DNA from: Xanthomonas hydrangeae
Lineage (GTDB): Bacteria > Pseudomonadota > Gammaproteobacteria > Xanthomonadales > Xanthomonadaceae
Length of the DNA: 64,000 nucleotides
Assembly (NCBI GenBank): GCA_905142475.1
Contig: LR990730.1
Coordinates: forward strand, 2,170,001 to 2,234,000
Direction: 5' to 3'
The translations under genes were made by a program, and so were the position numbers. Positions 36,324-45,126 of this stretch are shown one piece after another (positions within the stretch are counted from its first letter, which is position 1; every line of letters starts with the position of its first letter). The notes beneath the pieces are model-generated. The model did no database searches, was not told the origin of the DNA, and worked only from the letters and a program-made list of their open reading frames with translations.

Positions 36324-38197
36324 AGACGAGCAGCGTTTTACGCGCGAGCGCATTGAGTGTGTTGATAGCGACGAGCCTGAGTGGTGTTGCCGCGACCGCC
36401 GATGCCGCCGAGCCGGTCGCCGCCACGCAGAACTCCGCCACGCAGAACGCGGCAGCCGCGCGCTTCAAGGCGCTGTACACGCGCGAATGGCGCTGGCGCC
36501 AGGCGCAGCTGTCCGGCGCGGTGGATGAAGACAACCAGGCCACGCAAGACAAGCAGTCCGACCATCTGCCCAAGGTCGATGTGGCCACGCAAAACCTGCG
36601 CACCGCGTACTGGCAACAGGCCTTGAAGGAACTGGATGCGATTCCGGCAGCGCAGTTGCCGGCCGAAGATCAGGTGAGTTATCAGGTGTATCGGCAACAG
36701 TTGCTGGTGCTGCTGGATCAGCAGCATTTCCGTGCCTGGGAAATGCCGTTCAACAGCGACTCGGCATTCTGGAGCGATCTGGGCTTCAGCGCCGAGGCCA
36801 AGTTGCGCACGCGCGAGGACTACCAGCGCTACCTGAAGATGCTGGCAGATATCCCGCGCTATTTCGCCGAACACACCGATAATATGCGTGCCGGCCTGGC
36901 GCGTGGTTTCAGCCAGCCCAAGGTGACACTGACCGGACGCGATCAGTCCATCGCCGATGTTGTGCAGGCCAAGGGCGAGGCCAATCCTTTCTACGCACCG
37001 TTCAAGCAGATGCCGACGACGTTGCCGGCCGATGTACAGGCGCAACTGCGGCAACAAGCGGTGCAGACCATCGATGTCCAGGTGCTGCCGGCCTACGCCA
37101 AGCTGCTGGACTTCATCCGCAACGAGTATCAGCCGCGCGCACGCGCAACACTGGCCGGCGAAGCCTTGCCTGATGGCCAGGCCTACTACCGCGCGCAGAT
37201 CCGCGAGTTCACCACGCTCGATCTGAGCCCCGATGAGATCCATCAGATCGGCCTGCAGGAAGTGGCCAAGCTGCGCACGCAGATGGACGAGACCATCGTC
37301 GCCAGCGGCTTCAAACCGCCGGCCGGGCATGCGGTGTTTCCTGCGTTCCTGCATTTTCTGCGCAGCGACCCGCAGTTCTATGCCAGGACGCCGGAAGAAT
37401 TGCTCAAACAGGCGGCATGGATCGCCAAGCGCGTGGATGCCAAGGTGGGCGATTACATCGGCCGGCTGCCGCGCCGACGCTTCGCCATCGAACCGGTGCC
37501 GCCGGAATTGGCGCCGTTCTATACCGGCGGCCGCGGCGGCCCAGGCATCTATCTGGTCAACACCTACAACCTGCCATCGCGGCCGTTGTACAACCTGACT
37601 GCATTGACGTTGCACGAGTCATCGCCCGGGCACGCACTGCAGATGCCGCTGGCGGCAGAAGCGCAGGGGCTGCCGGAGTTTCGCCGCTACGCCTACATCT
37701 CTGCCTACGGTGAAGGCTGGGCGCTGTATTCGGAGTATCTGGGCCAGGAAATGGGCATGTACGACACGCCCTATGATCGCTTCGGCTATCTGACCTACCA
37801 GATGTGGCGCGCCTGCCGCCTGGTGATCGACACCGGCATCCACCACAAAGGCTGGACACGTGCGCAGGCGCAGGCCTACCTGCGCGACAACACCGCCTTG
37901 AGCGAGCACGAAGTCACCACCGAGGTGGACCGCTACATCGCCTGGCCGGGGCAGGCGTTGTCGTATTACCTGGGCGAGCTGAAGATCCTGGAGCTGCGGC
38001 GCAAGGCCGAAGCCGCCCTGGGCGAAAAATTCGATCTGCGCCATTTCCATGATGCGGTGCTGCAGACCGGCTCGGTGCCATTGCCGGTGCTGGAGGCGCG
38101 CATCGACCGCTTCATCGCCGACGGTGGTGTCTCGCCGTATTCGGACGACACGGCAGACGCTGCCAATGCCGGGCCGGGGGCAGCGGCCGATGACTGA
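36320..38197 (+). CDS. Second DUF885 zinc peptidase-like protein (periplasmic)
   Basis: 625 residues with a cleavable signal (MKTSSVLRASALSVLIATSLSGVAATADA), so periplasmic and not lipid-anchored. Motifs: LTALTLHESSPGHALQMPLA (HExxPGHA; the last histidine of the paralogue's HExxPGHH is replaced by alanine) and ISAYGEGWALYSEYLGQEMGMYDTPYDRFG. Overall similarity to the preceding protein is obvious (IHQIGLQEVAKL versus IHQIGLKEVARI), which shows tandem duplication. It starts inside the stop codon of its neighbour. The two may differ in location or specificity. Confidence 0.88.
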   Translation: MKTSSVLRASALSVLIATSLSGVAATADAAEPVAATQNSATQNAAAARFKALYTREWRWRQAQLSGAVDEDNQATQDKQSDHLPKVDVATQNLRTAYWQQALKELDAIPAAQLPAEDQVSYQVYRQQLLVLLDQQHFRAWEMPFNSDSAFWSDLGFSAEAKLRTREDYQRYLKMLADIPRYFAEHTDNMRAGLARGFSQPKVTLTGRDQSIADVVQAKGEANPFYAPFKQMPTTLPADVQAQLRQQAVQTIDVQVLPAYAKLLDFIRNEYQPRARATLAGEALPDGQAYYRAQIREFTTLDLSPDEIHQIGLQEVAKLRTQMDETIVASGFKPPAGHAVFPAFLHFLRSDPQFYARTPEELLKQAAWIAKRVDAKVGDYIGRLPRRRFAIEPVPPELAPFYTGGRGGPGIYLVNTYNLPSRPLYNLTALTLHESSPGHALQMPLAAEAQGLPEFRRYAYISAYGEGWALYSEYLGQEMGMYDTPYDRFGYLTYQMWRACRLVIDTGIHHKGWTRAQAQAYLRDNTALSEHEVTTEVDRYIAWPGQALSYYLGELKILELRRKAEAALGEKFDLRHFHDAVLQTGSVPLPVLEARIDRFIADGGVSPYSDDTADAANAGPGAAADD

Positions 38198-38352
38198 GTG
38201 CGGCCCGATGCGCCTGCATCCGTTTGCCGGACCTGTGTTGCTGCCGTCGTACAAGACCACCAAGGTGCGATCGCAGAACCACTGACCGCCATACGGCACG
38301 CACGACCACGCCATCTTCCGCAGCACGCGCTTTCATTTGTCCGGGGCCAGCT

Positions 38353-39939
38353 ATGACCACACACGGTGCGACCACGCAAGGCAAGTTCCACAAGCGACTC
38401 AGTCTGACCGACCTGACCTTTATTGGACTGGGCTCGATCTTCGGCTCTGGCTGGTTGTTTTCGGCCAGCCATGTCTCTTCCATCGCCGGGCCGGCCGGCA
38501 TCCTGTCGTGGATACTCGGTGGCATCGCAGTGCTGCTGCTGGGGCTGGTGTATTGCGAACTAGGCGCGGCATTACCGCGTGCCGGCGGGGTGGTGCGCTA
38601 CCCGGAGTATTCGCATGGCGCCTTGCTCGGTTCGTTGACCGGCTTCATCACCTTGATCGCGTTTTCCAGTTTGATCGCGATCGAAGTGGAGGCCGCGCGC
38701 CAATATGCGGCGGCGTGGTTTCCGGTGCTCAATCAGGCCAATGGCTCGCACCCGAGCATCTGGGGTTGGTTGGTACAGCTCGCATTGCTGGTGCTGTTTT
38801 TCCTGCTCAACTATTTCAGCGTCAAGACCTTTGCGCTGGCCAACAACATCGTCAGCGTGTTCAAGTTTCTGGTGCCGATCCTGGTGATCGTGCTGCTGAT
38901 GAAGCACTTCAATCCGGGCAATCTGACCGTGCACGGGTTTGCACCTTCGGGCATGGCCGGGGTGGAAGCGGCGATCTCGGCCGGTGGCATCATCTTCGCC
39001 TACCTGGGCTTGACGCCGATCGTGTCGGTGGCCAGCGAGGTGCGCGACCCGCAGCGCAATATTCCGATCGCCTTGATCCTGTCGGTGGCCTTGTCCACGG
39101 TGATCTACGTGCTGCTGCAGCTGGCGTTTCTGGGCAGCATTCCGGCCGCGCAACTGGCGCCTGGCTGGACGGGTATCGACAAGGTGTTTGCACTGCCGTA
39201 TCACGACATCGCGCTGGCCCTGGGCATGGCGTGGCTGGCCGCACTGGTGATCTGCGATGCGATGGTGTCGCCCAGCGGCACCGGCAATATCTACATGAAT
39301 GCCACCCCGCGCGTGGTGTACGGCTGGGCGCGTAGCGGCGGTTTCTTGCCGGTGTTGACGCGGGTGGATCCGCAATCGGGCATTCCGCGTCCGGCGTTGT
39401 GGTTGAGCCTGGGCCTGTCGATCTTCTGGACGTTGCCGTTCCCGTCGTGGGAGACCTTGATCGGCGTGGTGTCGGCCGCACTGGTGCTGAGCTATGCGGT
39501 GGCGCCGGTCACCGTGGCCGCGTTGCGCCTCAGCGCGCCGGATTTGCCGCGGCCGTTCCGCGTGCGTGGTTTTGCGGTGCTGGGGCCGCTGTCGTTCATT
39601 GTCGCCGCCTTGATCATCTACTGGTCCACCTGGCCCACCTTGTCGTGGTTGCTCGGTCTGCAGGTGCTCGCGTTCGTGCTGTACGTGCTGTATCGCCTGC
39701 CCTCACGCGAGGGTCGTGCACGCTTGCTGCGGCAGGTGCGTGCATCGCTGTGGTTGATCGTGTTCTTCGTGCTGGTGATGGCGGTGTCGTGGGCCGGTAC
39801 GTTCGGTGGCCATGGCTGGATCGCGCATCCGTTCGATACCTTGAGCGTGGCGGTGATTGCGTTCTTCATTTACCACTGGGGCGCGCGTAGCGGCTTGCGT
39901 AGCGATGAGCTGGCGCTGGAGGAGGACGATGGCGAGTGA
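38353..39939 (+). CDS. APC-superfamily amino-acid permease
   Basis: 528 residues with about 12 to 14 hydrophobic segments. The first helix carries LTFIGLGSIFGSGWLFSASH, the glycine-rich unwound substrate site of APC transporters, and later VYCELGAALPRAGGVVRYPEY is the TM3/loop signature. Such permeases import amino acids with protons or exchange them. Gene position between peptidases and an S9 peptidase whose start overlaps its end by 11 bases makes import of amino acids or small peptides freed by these enzymes likely, with proline or hydroxyproline as candidates. Specificity cannot be read from sequence. Confidence 0.88.
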   Translation: MTTHGATTQGKFHKRLSLTDLTFIGLGSIFGSGWLFSASHVSSIAGPAGILSWILGGIAVLLLGLVYCELGAALPRAGGVVRYPEYSHGALLGSLTGFITLIAFSSLIAIEVEAARQYAAAWFPVLNQANGSHPSIWGWLVQLALLVLFFLLNYFSVKTFALANNIVSVFKFLVPILVIVLLMKHFNPGNLTVHGFAPSGMAGVEAAISAGGIIFAYLGLTPIVSVASEVRDPQRNIPIALILSVALSTVIYVLLQLAFLGSIPAAQLAPGWTGIDKVFALPYHDIALALGMAWLAALVICDAMVSPSGTGNIYMNATPRVVYGWARSGGFLPVLTRVDPQSGIPRPALWLSLGLSIFWTLPFPSWETLIGVVSAALVLSYAVAPVTVAALRLSAPDLPRPFRVRGFAVLGPLSFIVAALIIYWSTWPTLSWLLGLQVLAFVLYVLYRLPSREGRARLLRQVRASLWLIVFFVLVMAVSWAGTFGGHGWIAHPFDTLSVAVIAFFIYHWGARSGLRSDELALEEDDGE

Positions 39940-42277
39940 GCTGCGCCGTGACGCGCGCGTGTCGCACTGGTTGCGTGGCTGCTTGAATGGGTTGGCTGCG
40001 TGCATCGTGTTGCTGTCGACTGCTGTGCAGGCGGCGCCAAGCCTGGCCGATTACCAACGCTCGCTGGCGTTGCGCGACCAATGGAGCACGTTGACCGAGA
40101 ATGTGGCGTGGCCCGCGCAATGGAAGGACAACGGCGCGTTTTACTACCGCAAGACGGTGCCTGGCGGATTCGCCTTTGTCAGCATGGACGTCGCCACGCT
40201 GCAGAAAAAACCGGCCTTCGATCAACTGCGCGTGGCGCAGGCATTGCAGGCGGCGACCGGCAAGACCTACGGCGCGTTGCGCTTGCCGTTCGAGCGCTTC
40301 GCGTATGCACAAGACGGCGAGGGTGATGCCGTTGCGATGCGCTTCGAGCTTGGCGAAGAGATCTGGCGTTGCACGCTGACGAGCTATCGCTGCGCACGCG
40401 ATGATGCCGCCACGCAGGCACGTCCACGCGGCTTCGGTGTGGTGCGCGACCCTGGAGTGCCCGCCGACAACACGCCACGTCGTTCGCCCGATGGCCGTTG
40501 GGAAGCGCTGGCCGATGGCTGGAATCTGCTCCTGCGTCGCGTTTCCGATGGGCAGCTGACCCGGCTCAGCACCGATGGTCGTGCAGACGATTATTTCGAT
40601 CCGGAGAGCATCGCCTGGTCGCCGGATTCGCAGCGGCTGGCGGTGTATCGGGTGCGTCCCGGGCTGGCCCGCCGCGTGACCCGCGTGGAGGCGGCACCTG
40701 CAGGCGGCGGCCAGCCGCTCGTGCGCACCCAGCTGTACCCCAAGCCCGGCGATGCGGTGGATGTGGAGCGTCCGGTGTTGTTTGCCGTGGACGGCACGCG
40801 CGAGGACGTGGAGACTAGCTTGTTCGCCAATCCGTATGTGCTGTCGCCTTTGCAGTGGCGCAGTGATGGCCGCAGCGTGAGCTTCGACTATGTGCAACGC
40901 GGTTTTCAACGCATGCGGGTGATTGCGGTGGACGCGCAGACAGGTCGCGCGCATGTTGCGGTCGGCGAGGACATATCTACATTCGTATATGCCGACCGTA
41001 GTTTCCGTCACGATGTGGATGCACGCGGCGATGAGCTCCTGTGGATCTCCGAACGCGACGGCTGGCGGCACCTGTATCTGATCGATGGCCGCAGCGGCAA
41101 GCCCAAGCGGCAGCTCACGCGCGGGCACTGGATCGTGCGCGATGTGCTGCGCGTGGACGATGCGCAGCGGCGCGTCTGGTTCACTGCCAGCGGAATGGAT
41201 GCCGGCAAGGATCCGTACTACCGGCAGCTCTACAGCGTTGATTTCGACGGCCGCCAGTTGACCCGGCTGACCCACACCGACGCCGATCACGATGTGACGA
41301 TTGCAGAAGACGGCCGGCATTACGTCGATGTCTATTCGCGCCCGGATCTGCCGCCGGTGATGGAGCTGCACGCCATCGATGGCCGGCTGCTGCAGCAAGT
41401 GGAACAGGGCAACATCGACACGTTGCTGGCAGCCGGCTGGCGCGCACCGGAGACCTTCGTGGCCAAGGGCCGCGATGGGCGCACCGACATCTGGGGCATG
41501 GTGGTGCGCCCGCGCGATTACGATCCGAGCAAGAAATATCCGGTGATCGAGAACATCTACGCCGGGCCGCACGATGCGTTCGTGCCGAAGACGTTCTGGC
41601 CGTTCGGCTATCACTCCGGTGGCGACAAGCAGATCGGCATGCAGGCGCAGGCCGATCTGGGCTTCATCGTGGTGATGATCGACGGCATGGGCACCGCCAA
41701 TCGCTCCAAGGCCTTTCACGATGTAGCGTGGAAAAACCTCGGCGATTCCGGCTTTCCCGATCGGATTGCTTGGCATCGCGCGTTGGCCGCAAAAGATCCG
41801 TCCTACGATATCGGCCGGGTCGGCATCTATGGCGCTTCGGCCGGTGGACAGAGCACGCTGGGCGCGCTCGAGCGGCATCCGGATTTCTACAAGGTGGGCG
41901 TGGCGTTTGCCGGTTGCTACGACAACCGCATGGACAAGATCAGCTGGAACGAGCAGTGGATGGGGTGGCCGGTGGATGCCAGCTATGCGCAGGCCTCTGG
42001 CGTGGTCAACGCGGCCACGCTGCTGGGCGATCTGCTGCTGATCGTCGGCGAGCAGGACAGCAACGTGGATCCAGCCTCCACTGCGCAGGTGGTCGATGCG
42101 TTGATCAACAGCGGCAAGGACTTCGACCTGCTCAACGTGCCCGGTGGCGAGCATTCGGTGGGCCGGTCCAGCGGGCCGATCGACTATGTGCAGCGCCGCC
42201 AGTACGACTTCTTCGTGCGCCATCTGCGCCATGAACCCACACCGCATTGGAACTCACTACCGTCGGAGGCGCGATGA
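39929..42277 (+). CDS. S9 family prolyl oligopeptidase / DPP-IV-like peptidase
   Basis: 782 residues. Signal peptide RDARVSHWLRGCLNGLAACIVLLSTAVQAA. A beta-propeller (DPP-IV-type repeats such as SIAWSPDSQRLAVYRVRPG and FTASGMDAGKDPYYRQLY) precedes an alpha/beta-hydrolase domain. The nucleophile lies in VGIYGASAGGQSTLG, the Asp in VGEQDSNVDPAS, the His in VPGGEHSVGRSS. The family cleaves after proline. The nucleophile elbow reads GASAGG; GWSYGG is more usual in this family. It is translationally coupled to the permease and to the GH35-like gene downstream. The longest antisense reading frame here is a GC-rich shadow. Confidence 0.92.
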   Translation: MASELRRDARVSHWLRGCLNGLAACIVLLSTAVQAAPSLADYQRSLALRDQWSTLTENVAWPAQWKDNGAFYYRKTVPGGFAFVSMDVATLQKKPAFDQLRVAQALQAATGKTYGALRLPFERFAYAQDGEGDAVAMRFELGEEIWRCTLTSYRCARDDAATQARPRGFGVVRDPGVPADNTPRRSPDGRWEALADGWNLLLRRVSDGQLTRLSTDGRADDYFDPESIAWSPDSQRLAVYRVRPGLARRVTRVEAAPAGGGQPLVRTQLYPKPGDAVDVERPVLFAVDGTREDVETSLFANPYVLSPLQWRSDGRSVSFDYVQRGFQRMRVIAVDAQTGRAHVAVGEDISTFVYADRSFRHDVDARGDELLWISERDGWRHLYLIDGRSGKPKRQLTRGHWIVRDVLRVDDAQRRVWFTASGMDAGKDPYYRQLYSVDFDGRQLTRLTHTDADHDVTIAEDGRHYVDVYSRPDLPPVMELHAIDGRLLQQVEQGNIDTLLAAGWRAPETFVAKGRDGRTDIWGMVVRPRDYDPSKKYPVIENIYAGPHDAFVPKTFWPFGYHSGGDKQIGMQAQADLGFIVVMIDGMGTANRSKAFHDVAWKNLGDSGFPDRIAWHRALAAKDPSYDIGRVGIYGASAGGQSTLGALERHPDFYKVGVAFAGCYDNRMDKISWNEQWMGWPVDASYAQASGVVNAATLLGDLLLIVGEQDSNVDPASTAQVVDALINSGKDFDLLNVPGGEHSVGRSSGPIDYVQRRQYDFFVRHLRHEPTPHWNSLPSEAR

Positions 42278-43914
42278 TGCGTTTGTTTGCCCTGAAAATG
42301 GCGCAACCGCGCGGCCGTATCGCAGGCCTGCTGTGGTCGCTCGCGGTGTTGGCCGGTAGCGCGCCGCTGTTGGCCAATGCAGAAGACCTGCCGCGCTTGG
42401 TTACCCAAAACGGCCGCCATGCGGTGTTCGTCGATGGCGCGCCATATACCGTACTGGCCGCGCAGCTGCACAACTCCAGCGCCTGGCCGGCAGTGTTGCC
42501 CAAGGCGCTGGACGAAGTAGTGGCGCTGCATGCCAACACGGTGGAAGCACCGGTGTATTGGGAGCAATTCGAACCGGCGCCCGGGCGCTTCGATACCGCC
42601 AACGTGGATGCCTTGATTGCCGGCGCGCGCAAGCGTGGTCTGCGTGTGGCCTTGCTGTGGTTCGGCAGCTGGAAGAACGGCCAGATGCATTACGTGCCGG
42701 AATGGATCAAGCGCGACGAGGCCACCTACCCGCGCATGCGCGATGCCAACGGCGAGCCGGTGGATGTGTTGTCGCCGCATGTGGCCGCCAACGTACAGGT
42801 CGATGCGCGCGCGTTCACCGCGTTGATGCAGCATCTGCGCAAGGTCGATGGCGAGCGCCACACGGTGATCCTGGTGCAGGTGGAAAACGAGCCTGGTGCG
42901 ATCGGCACTGTGCGCGATCATGGCCCGGCCGGTGAGGCGGCGTTTGCGCAGCCCGTGCCTGCCGCAATCGCGCAAGCGCTGGGCAAACCGCAGGGCAGCT
43001 GGCAGCAGCTGTTCGGTGCAGAAGCGGCCGAAGCCTTCAATGCGCATGCCACCGCCGCGTACATCGAACAAGTGGCCGCCGCCGGCAAGCGCGTGTATCC
43101 GCTGCCGCTCTACGTCAACACCTGGCTGCGCTACAAGGGCAAACGCTATCCAGGGCTGGATTATCCGTCCGGCGGTGCGACGGTGAACATGTTCGCGCTG
43201 TGGCGCGCGGCCACGCCGTCGATCGACTTCATCGGCACCGATATCTATACCAACGATTACAACGAATACACCAAGGTCGTCGGCCAGTATGCGCGGCCGG
43301 ACAATCCGGCCTGGGTGTCGGAAACCGGCTTCGAGGCGGCGACGGCGCCGTATCTGTTCCATGTGCTGGGGCAGGGCGGGATCGGTTTTTCGGTGTTCGG
43401 CATGGATGGCAACCAGGACAGCGCCGCCAACCGCGCCGCGATTGCCGCGCATGCGGCCAACTTCAAGCTGCTGGCGCCACTGCAACGCATCATTGCCCAG
43501 GCCGCCTTCGACGGCCGGCTGCAGGCGGTGGCCGAACAGCCCGGCGCGCCGCAACGCACGCTGCGCTTGGGCGACTGGCAGGCCAAGGTGTCGTTCGGCG
43601 CGCCGATGTGGGGCGATGCGCCGGCGATCCTGCCGGGCAACGACGACCACGCCGGGCGGCTGCTGGTGGCGCAGCTGGGGCCGGAGGAGTTCCTGGTCAC
43701 CGGCATGGCCGCGCGCATTGAATTTTTCCGCGAGGCGGCCGATACCCGTCATGGACAACTGCTGCGGGTGGAGCAGGGGCGGTATGTGGACGGGCGCTGG
43801 CAGGTCGAAAGACAGCTCAACGGCGACCAGACCGACTACGGGCTCAACTTCGGTCGTGTGGATGCGGCGGGCGAGGTGCCTGTGGTGTTGCGTGTGCGGG
43901 TCGGTACGTATTGA
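42274..43914 (+). CDS. GH35-like beta-galactosidase (with DUF5597-type C-terminus)
   Basis: 546 residues from 42274 (a second ATG follows directly). A signal peptide (GRIAGLLWSLAVLAGSAPLLANA) sends it to the periplasm. The TIM barrel shows LHANTVEAPVYWEQFEPAPGRFD and the acid/base pair in VILVQVENEPGAIG (NE), with a second carboxylate expected in NPAWVSETGFEAA. Related GH35/DUF5597 proteins are beta-galactosidases in plant cell-wall utilisation loci. Galactose would be a component of arabinogalactan or extensin side chains. Starts inside the stop of the S9 peptidase. Confidence 0.86.
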   Translation: MMRLFALKMAQPRGRIAGLLWSLAVLAGSAPLLANAEDLPRLVTQNGRHAVFVDGAPYTVLAAQLHNSSAWPAVLPKALDEVVALHANTVEAPVYWEQFEPAPGRFDTANVDALIAGARKRGLRVALLWFGSWKNGQMHYVPEWIKRDEATYPRMRDANGEPVDVLSPHVAANVQVDARAFTALMQHLRKVDGERHTVILVQVENEPGAIGTVRDHGPAGEAAFAQPVPAAIAQALGKPQGSWQQLFGAEAAEAFNAHATAAYIEQVAAAGKRVYPLPLYVNTWLRYKGKRYPGLDYPSGGATVNMFALWRAATPSIDFIGTDIYTNDYNEYTKVVGQYARPDNPAWVSETGFEAATAPYLFHVLGQGGIGFSVFGMDGNQDSAANRAAIAAHAANFKLLAPLQRIIAQAAFDGRLQAVAEQPGAPQRTLRLGDWQAKVSFGAPMWGDAPAILPGNDDHAGRLLVAQLGPEEFLVTGMAARIEFFREAADTRHGQLLRVEQGRYVDGRWQVERQLNGDQTDYGLNFGRVDAAGEVPVVLRVRVGTY

Positions 43915-44146
43915 GCGTGCGTGAGGCGACTGCGTAGCCGTGTGGCGGGTGTGGTCGGAATCGGTGGGTGGGAGACGTGGATTGCAGTTTCTGTCCGCCG
44001 GTTCTCCTCACGTGAGGAACGCTTGCCACGCGCATTGGTTGCCGTAAGAGCGACAGCAGCACGGCGCAATCGCCAGCAGCGATTGTGCCGATTGGTCGGT
44101 AAACAAACATCATCGGTTATTTCTCAGTTTCTGCACCGGAGCCACC
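43915..44146. promoter_or_regulatory. Leader with palindrome and hairpin before the mini flagellar gene
   Basis: Contains the 14-bp palindrome TCCTCACGTGAGGA (44005-44018) and a stem-loop with arms CGGCGCAATCG / CGATTGTGCCG (44062-44090, one G-T wobble, 7-base loop). They may be the end of the upstream operon or an operator. No sigma-54 or sigma-28 consensus was seen. Confidence 0.45.
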
Positions 44147-44443
44147 ATGAGCATCAGTCCCATCGCCAGTTCCGGAATGCAGGTCGCCGCGCTGCGTCAG
44201 CAGGTGGCCGCCAGCAATGTGGCGCGCCAGCCGGTGGACGGCAGTCCGCGTCAGGCCGTTGCGGCCAGCACGCAAGCCAATGGTGGAGTGGCGGCCAGCG
44301 TGGTCGATGCCAGCTCCGATCCTTCTGCGCCAGCCACCGATCTGGTCGAAGGGCTATCGGCACGCAACGATTTCCAGGCCAACGCCACTGCGCTGCGGCG
44401 CTCCGACGAGATGTTGGGCAGCTTGTTGGACGTATTGAGCTGA
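44147..44443 (+). CDS. Orphan mini flagellar rod/hook-like protein
   Basis: 98 residues. The N-terminus SPIASSGMQVAALRQQVAASNVARQP resembles the first helix of axial flagellar proteins (FlgB/C/E/G type), and the C-terminus DLVEGLSARNDFQANATALRRSDEMLGSLLDVLS matches their last helix (usual form A-x-x-Y-E-A-N-x-x-x-x-x-x-D-E-M-L). The central domain present in real rod and hook proteins is missing, leaving only two coiled-coil-forming ends with a loose linker. No other flagellar gene is nearby. The rest of the structure is therefore a minimal axial protein; its role is unknown. Confidence 0.72.
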   Translation: MSISPIASSGMQVAALRQQVAASNVARQPVDGSPRQAVAASTQANGGVAASVVDASSDPSAPATDLVEGLSARNDFQANATALRRSDEMLGSLLDVLS

Positions 44444-44718
44444 GAGCTCGGAGTGGACGACGGCCGTTGTCGATCTAATGCATCGAGTGCAGGGCCTTCA
44501 GTCTGATGTCGTACCTAGTGGTAGCTGGCTCGAAGTTCACGCTCTGCAGGTCGTTGAGTCGGTAAATCGCTGGCTGCTTCGCCCGCCAGTGCCGATGAAC
44601 GACTCGACGTCGCCCGGTTCCAGCTCGGCCACCAACGCATGTTCCTTTCGATTTTTAACGTGATTGGACAGTGCGGGTAGATCAGTTGCAGAGCGGATGA
44701 TCTGTGGGTTTGCTGCAG

Positions 44719-44826
44719 GGCCCTTGCCCGCCCACCGTCGCGGGACACGCCGCAAGTACGTCCGTGTAGGCTCTTACGCGGCATCCATGCCGCGTAAGGT
44801 CCCGCGACGGTTGGCGGGCAAGGGCC
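44719..44826 (+). repeat. Palindromic repeat, copy B
   Basis: Outer arms GGCCCTTGCCCGCC / GGCGGGCAAGGGCC with core GACACGCCGCAAGTACGTCC, TGTAGGCTC and inner palindrome TTACGCGGCATCCATGCCGC. Nearly identical to copies A and (inverted) C. Preceded by GCAGAGCGGATGATCTG, which recurs in inverted form beside copy C. Confidence 0.85.
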
Positions 44827-44957
44827 AGTCGAGAGTGTCGGTATGCGTGGTTGCAAGCAGTGCAGGACGCATTTTTTGATGACGGCGCATCCGATCAGCA
44901 TTGCAACGCACACCAAATAACAGGCAGGCTTTCAACGAAGCGACCTACAAACTGTCT

Positions 44958-45066
44958 GGTGCGGTGTCCTCACCGGTTGCGGGACCGTGTGGCGGCATGG
45001 ATGCCGCCACCGAGCCTCCAGGGACGGATTCACGGCGTGTCCCGCGAGCGGTGAGGGCACCGCGCC
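44958..45066 (-). repeat. Palindromic repeat, copy E
   Basis: Imperfect arms GGTGCGGTGTCCTCACCG / CGGTGAGGGCACCGCGCC, related to copy D but in reverse orientation; inner palindrome GGCGGCATGGATGCCGCC. Its left flank (AACAGGCAGGCTTTCAACGA) is the reverse complement of the right flank of copy D. Confidence 0.82.
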
Positions 45067-45126
45067 CTCGACTGACTAGGCTCCTGACTTGGAGCGTCAT
45101 GCTGAAGTCGTTGTACTCACTTCACG

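Larger units (their letters stand above)
44444..45126. other. 683-base interval with repeats and a possible gene remnant
   Basis: No intact gene. It contains the palindromic repeats at 44719-44826 and 44958-45066. On the minus strand, about 44540-44670 reads NHVKNRKEHALVAELEPGDV and then ESFIGTGGRSSQRFTD, which looks like coding sequence without a proper start or end and may be a decayed gene. Confidence 0.6.

Noticed and set aside
39866..42247. Very long open frame on the minus strand opposite the S9 peptidase
   Set aside because: Composition (His/Arg/Ala-rich, no motifs) is typical of antisense frames in GC-rich coding DNA; the plus-strand protein has complete catalytic motifs.
44478..44663. 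61-residue plus-strand open frame
   Set aside because: No ribosome site, no recognisable sequence, and overlap with a more protein-like stretch on the other strand.
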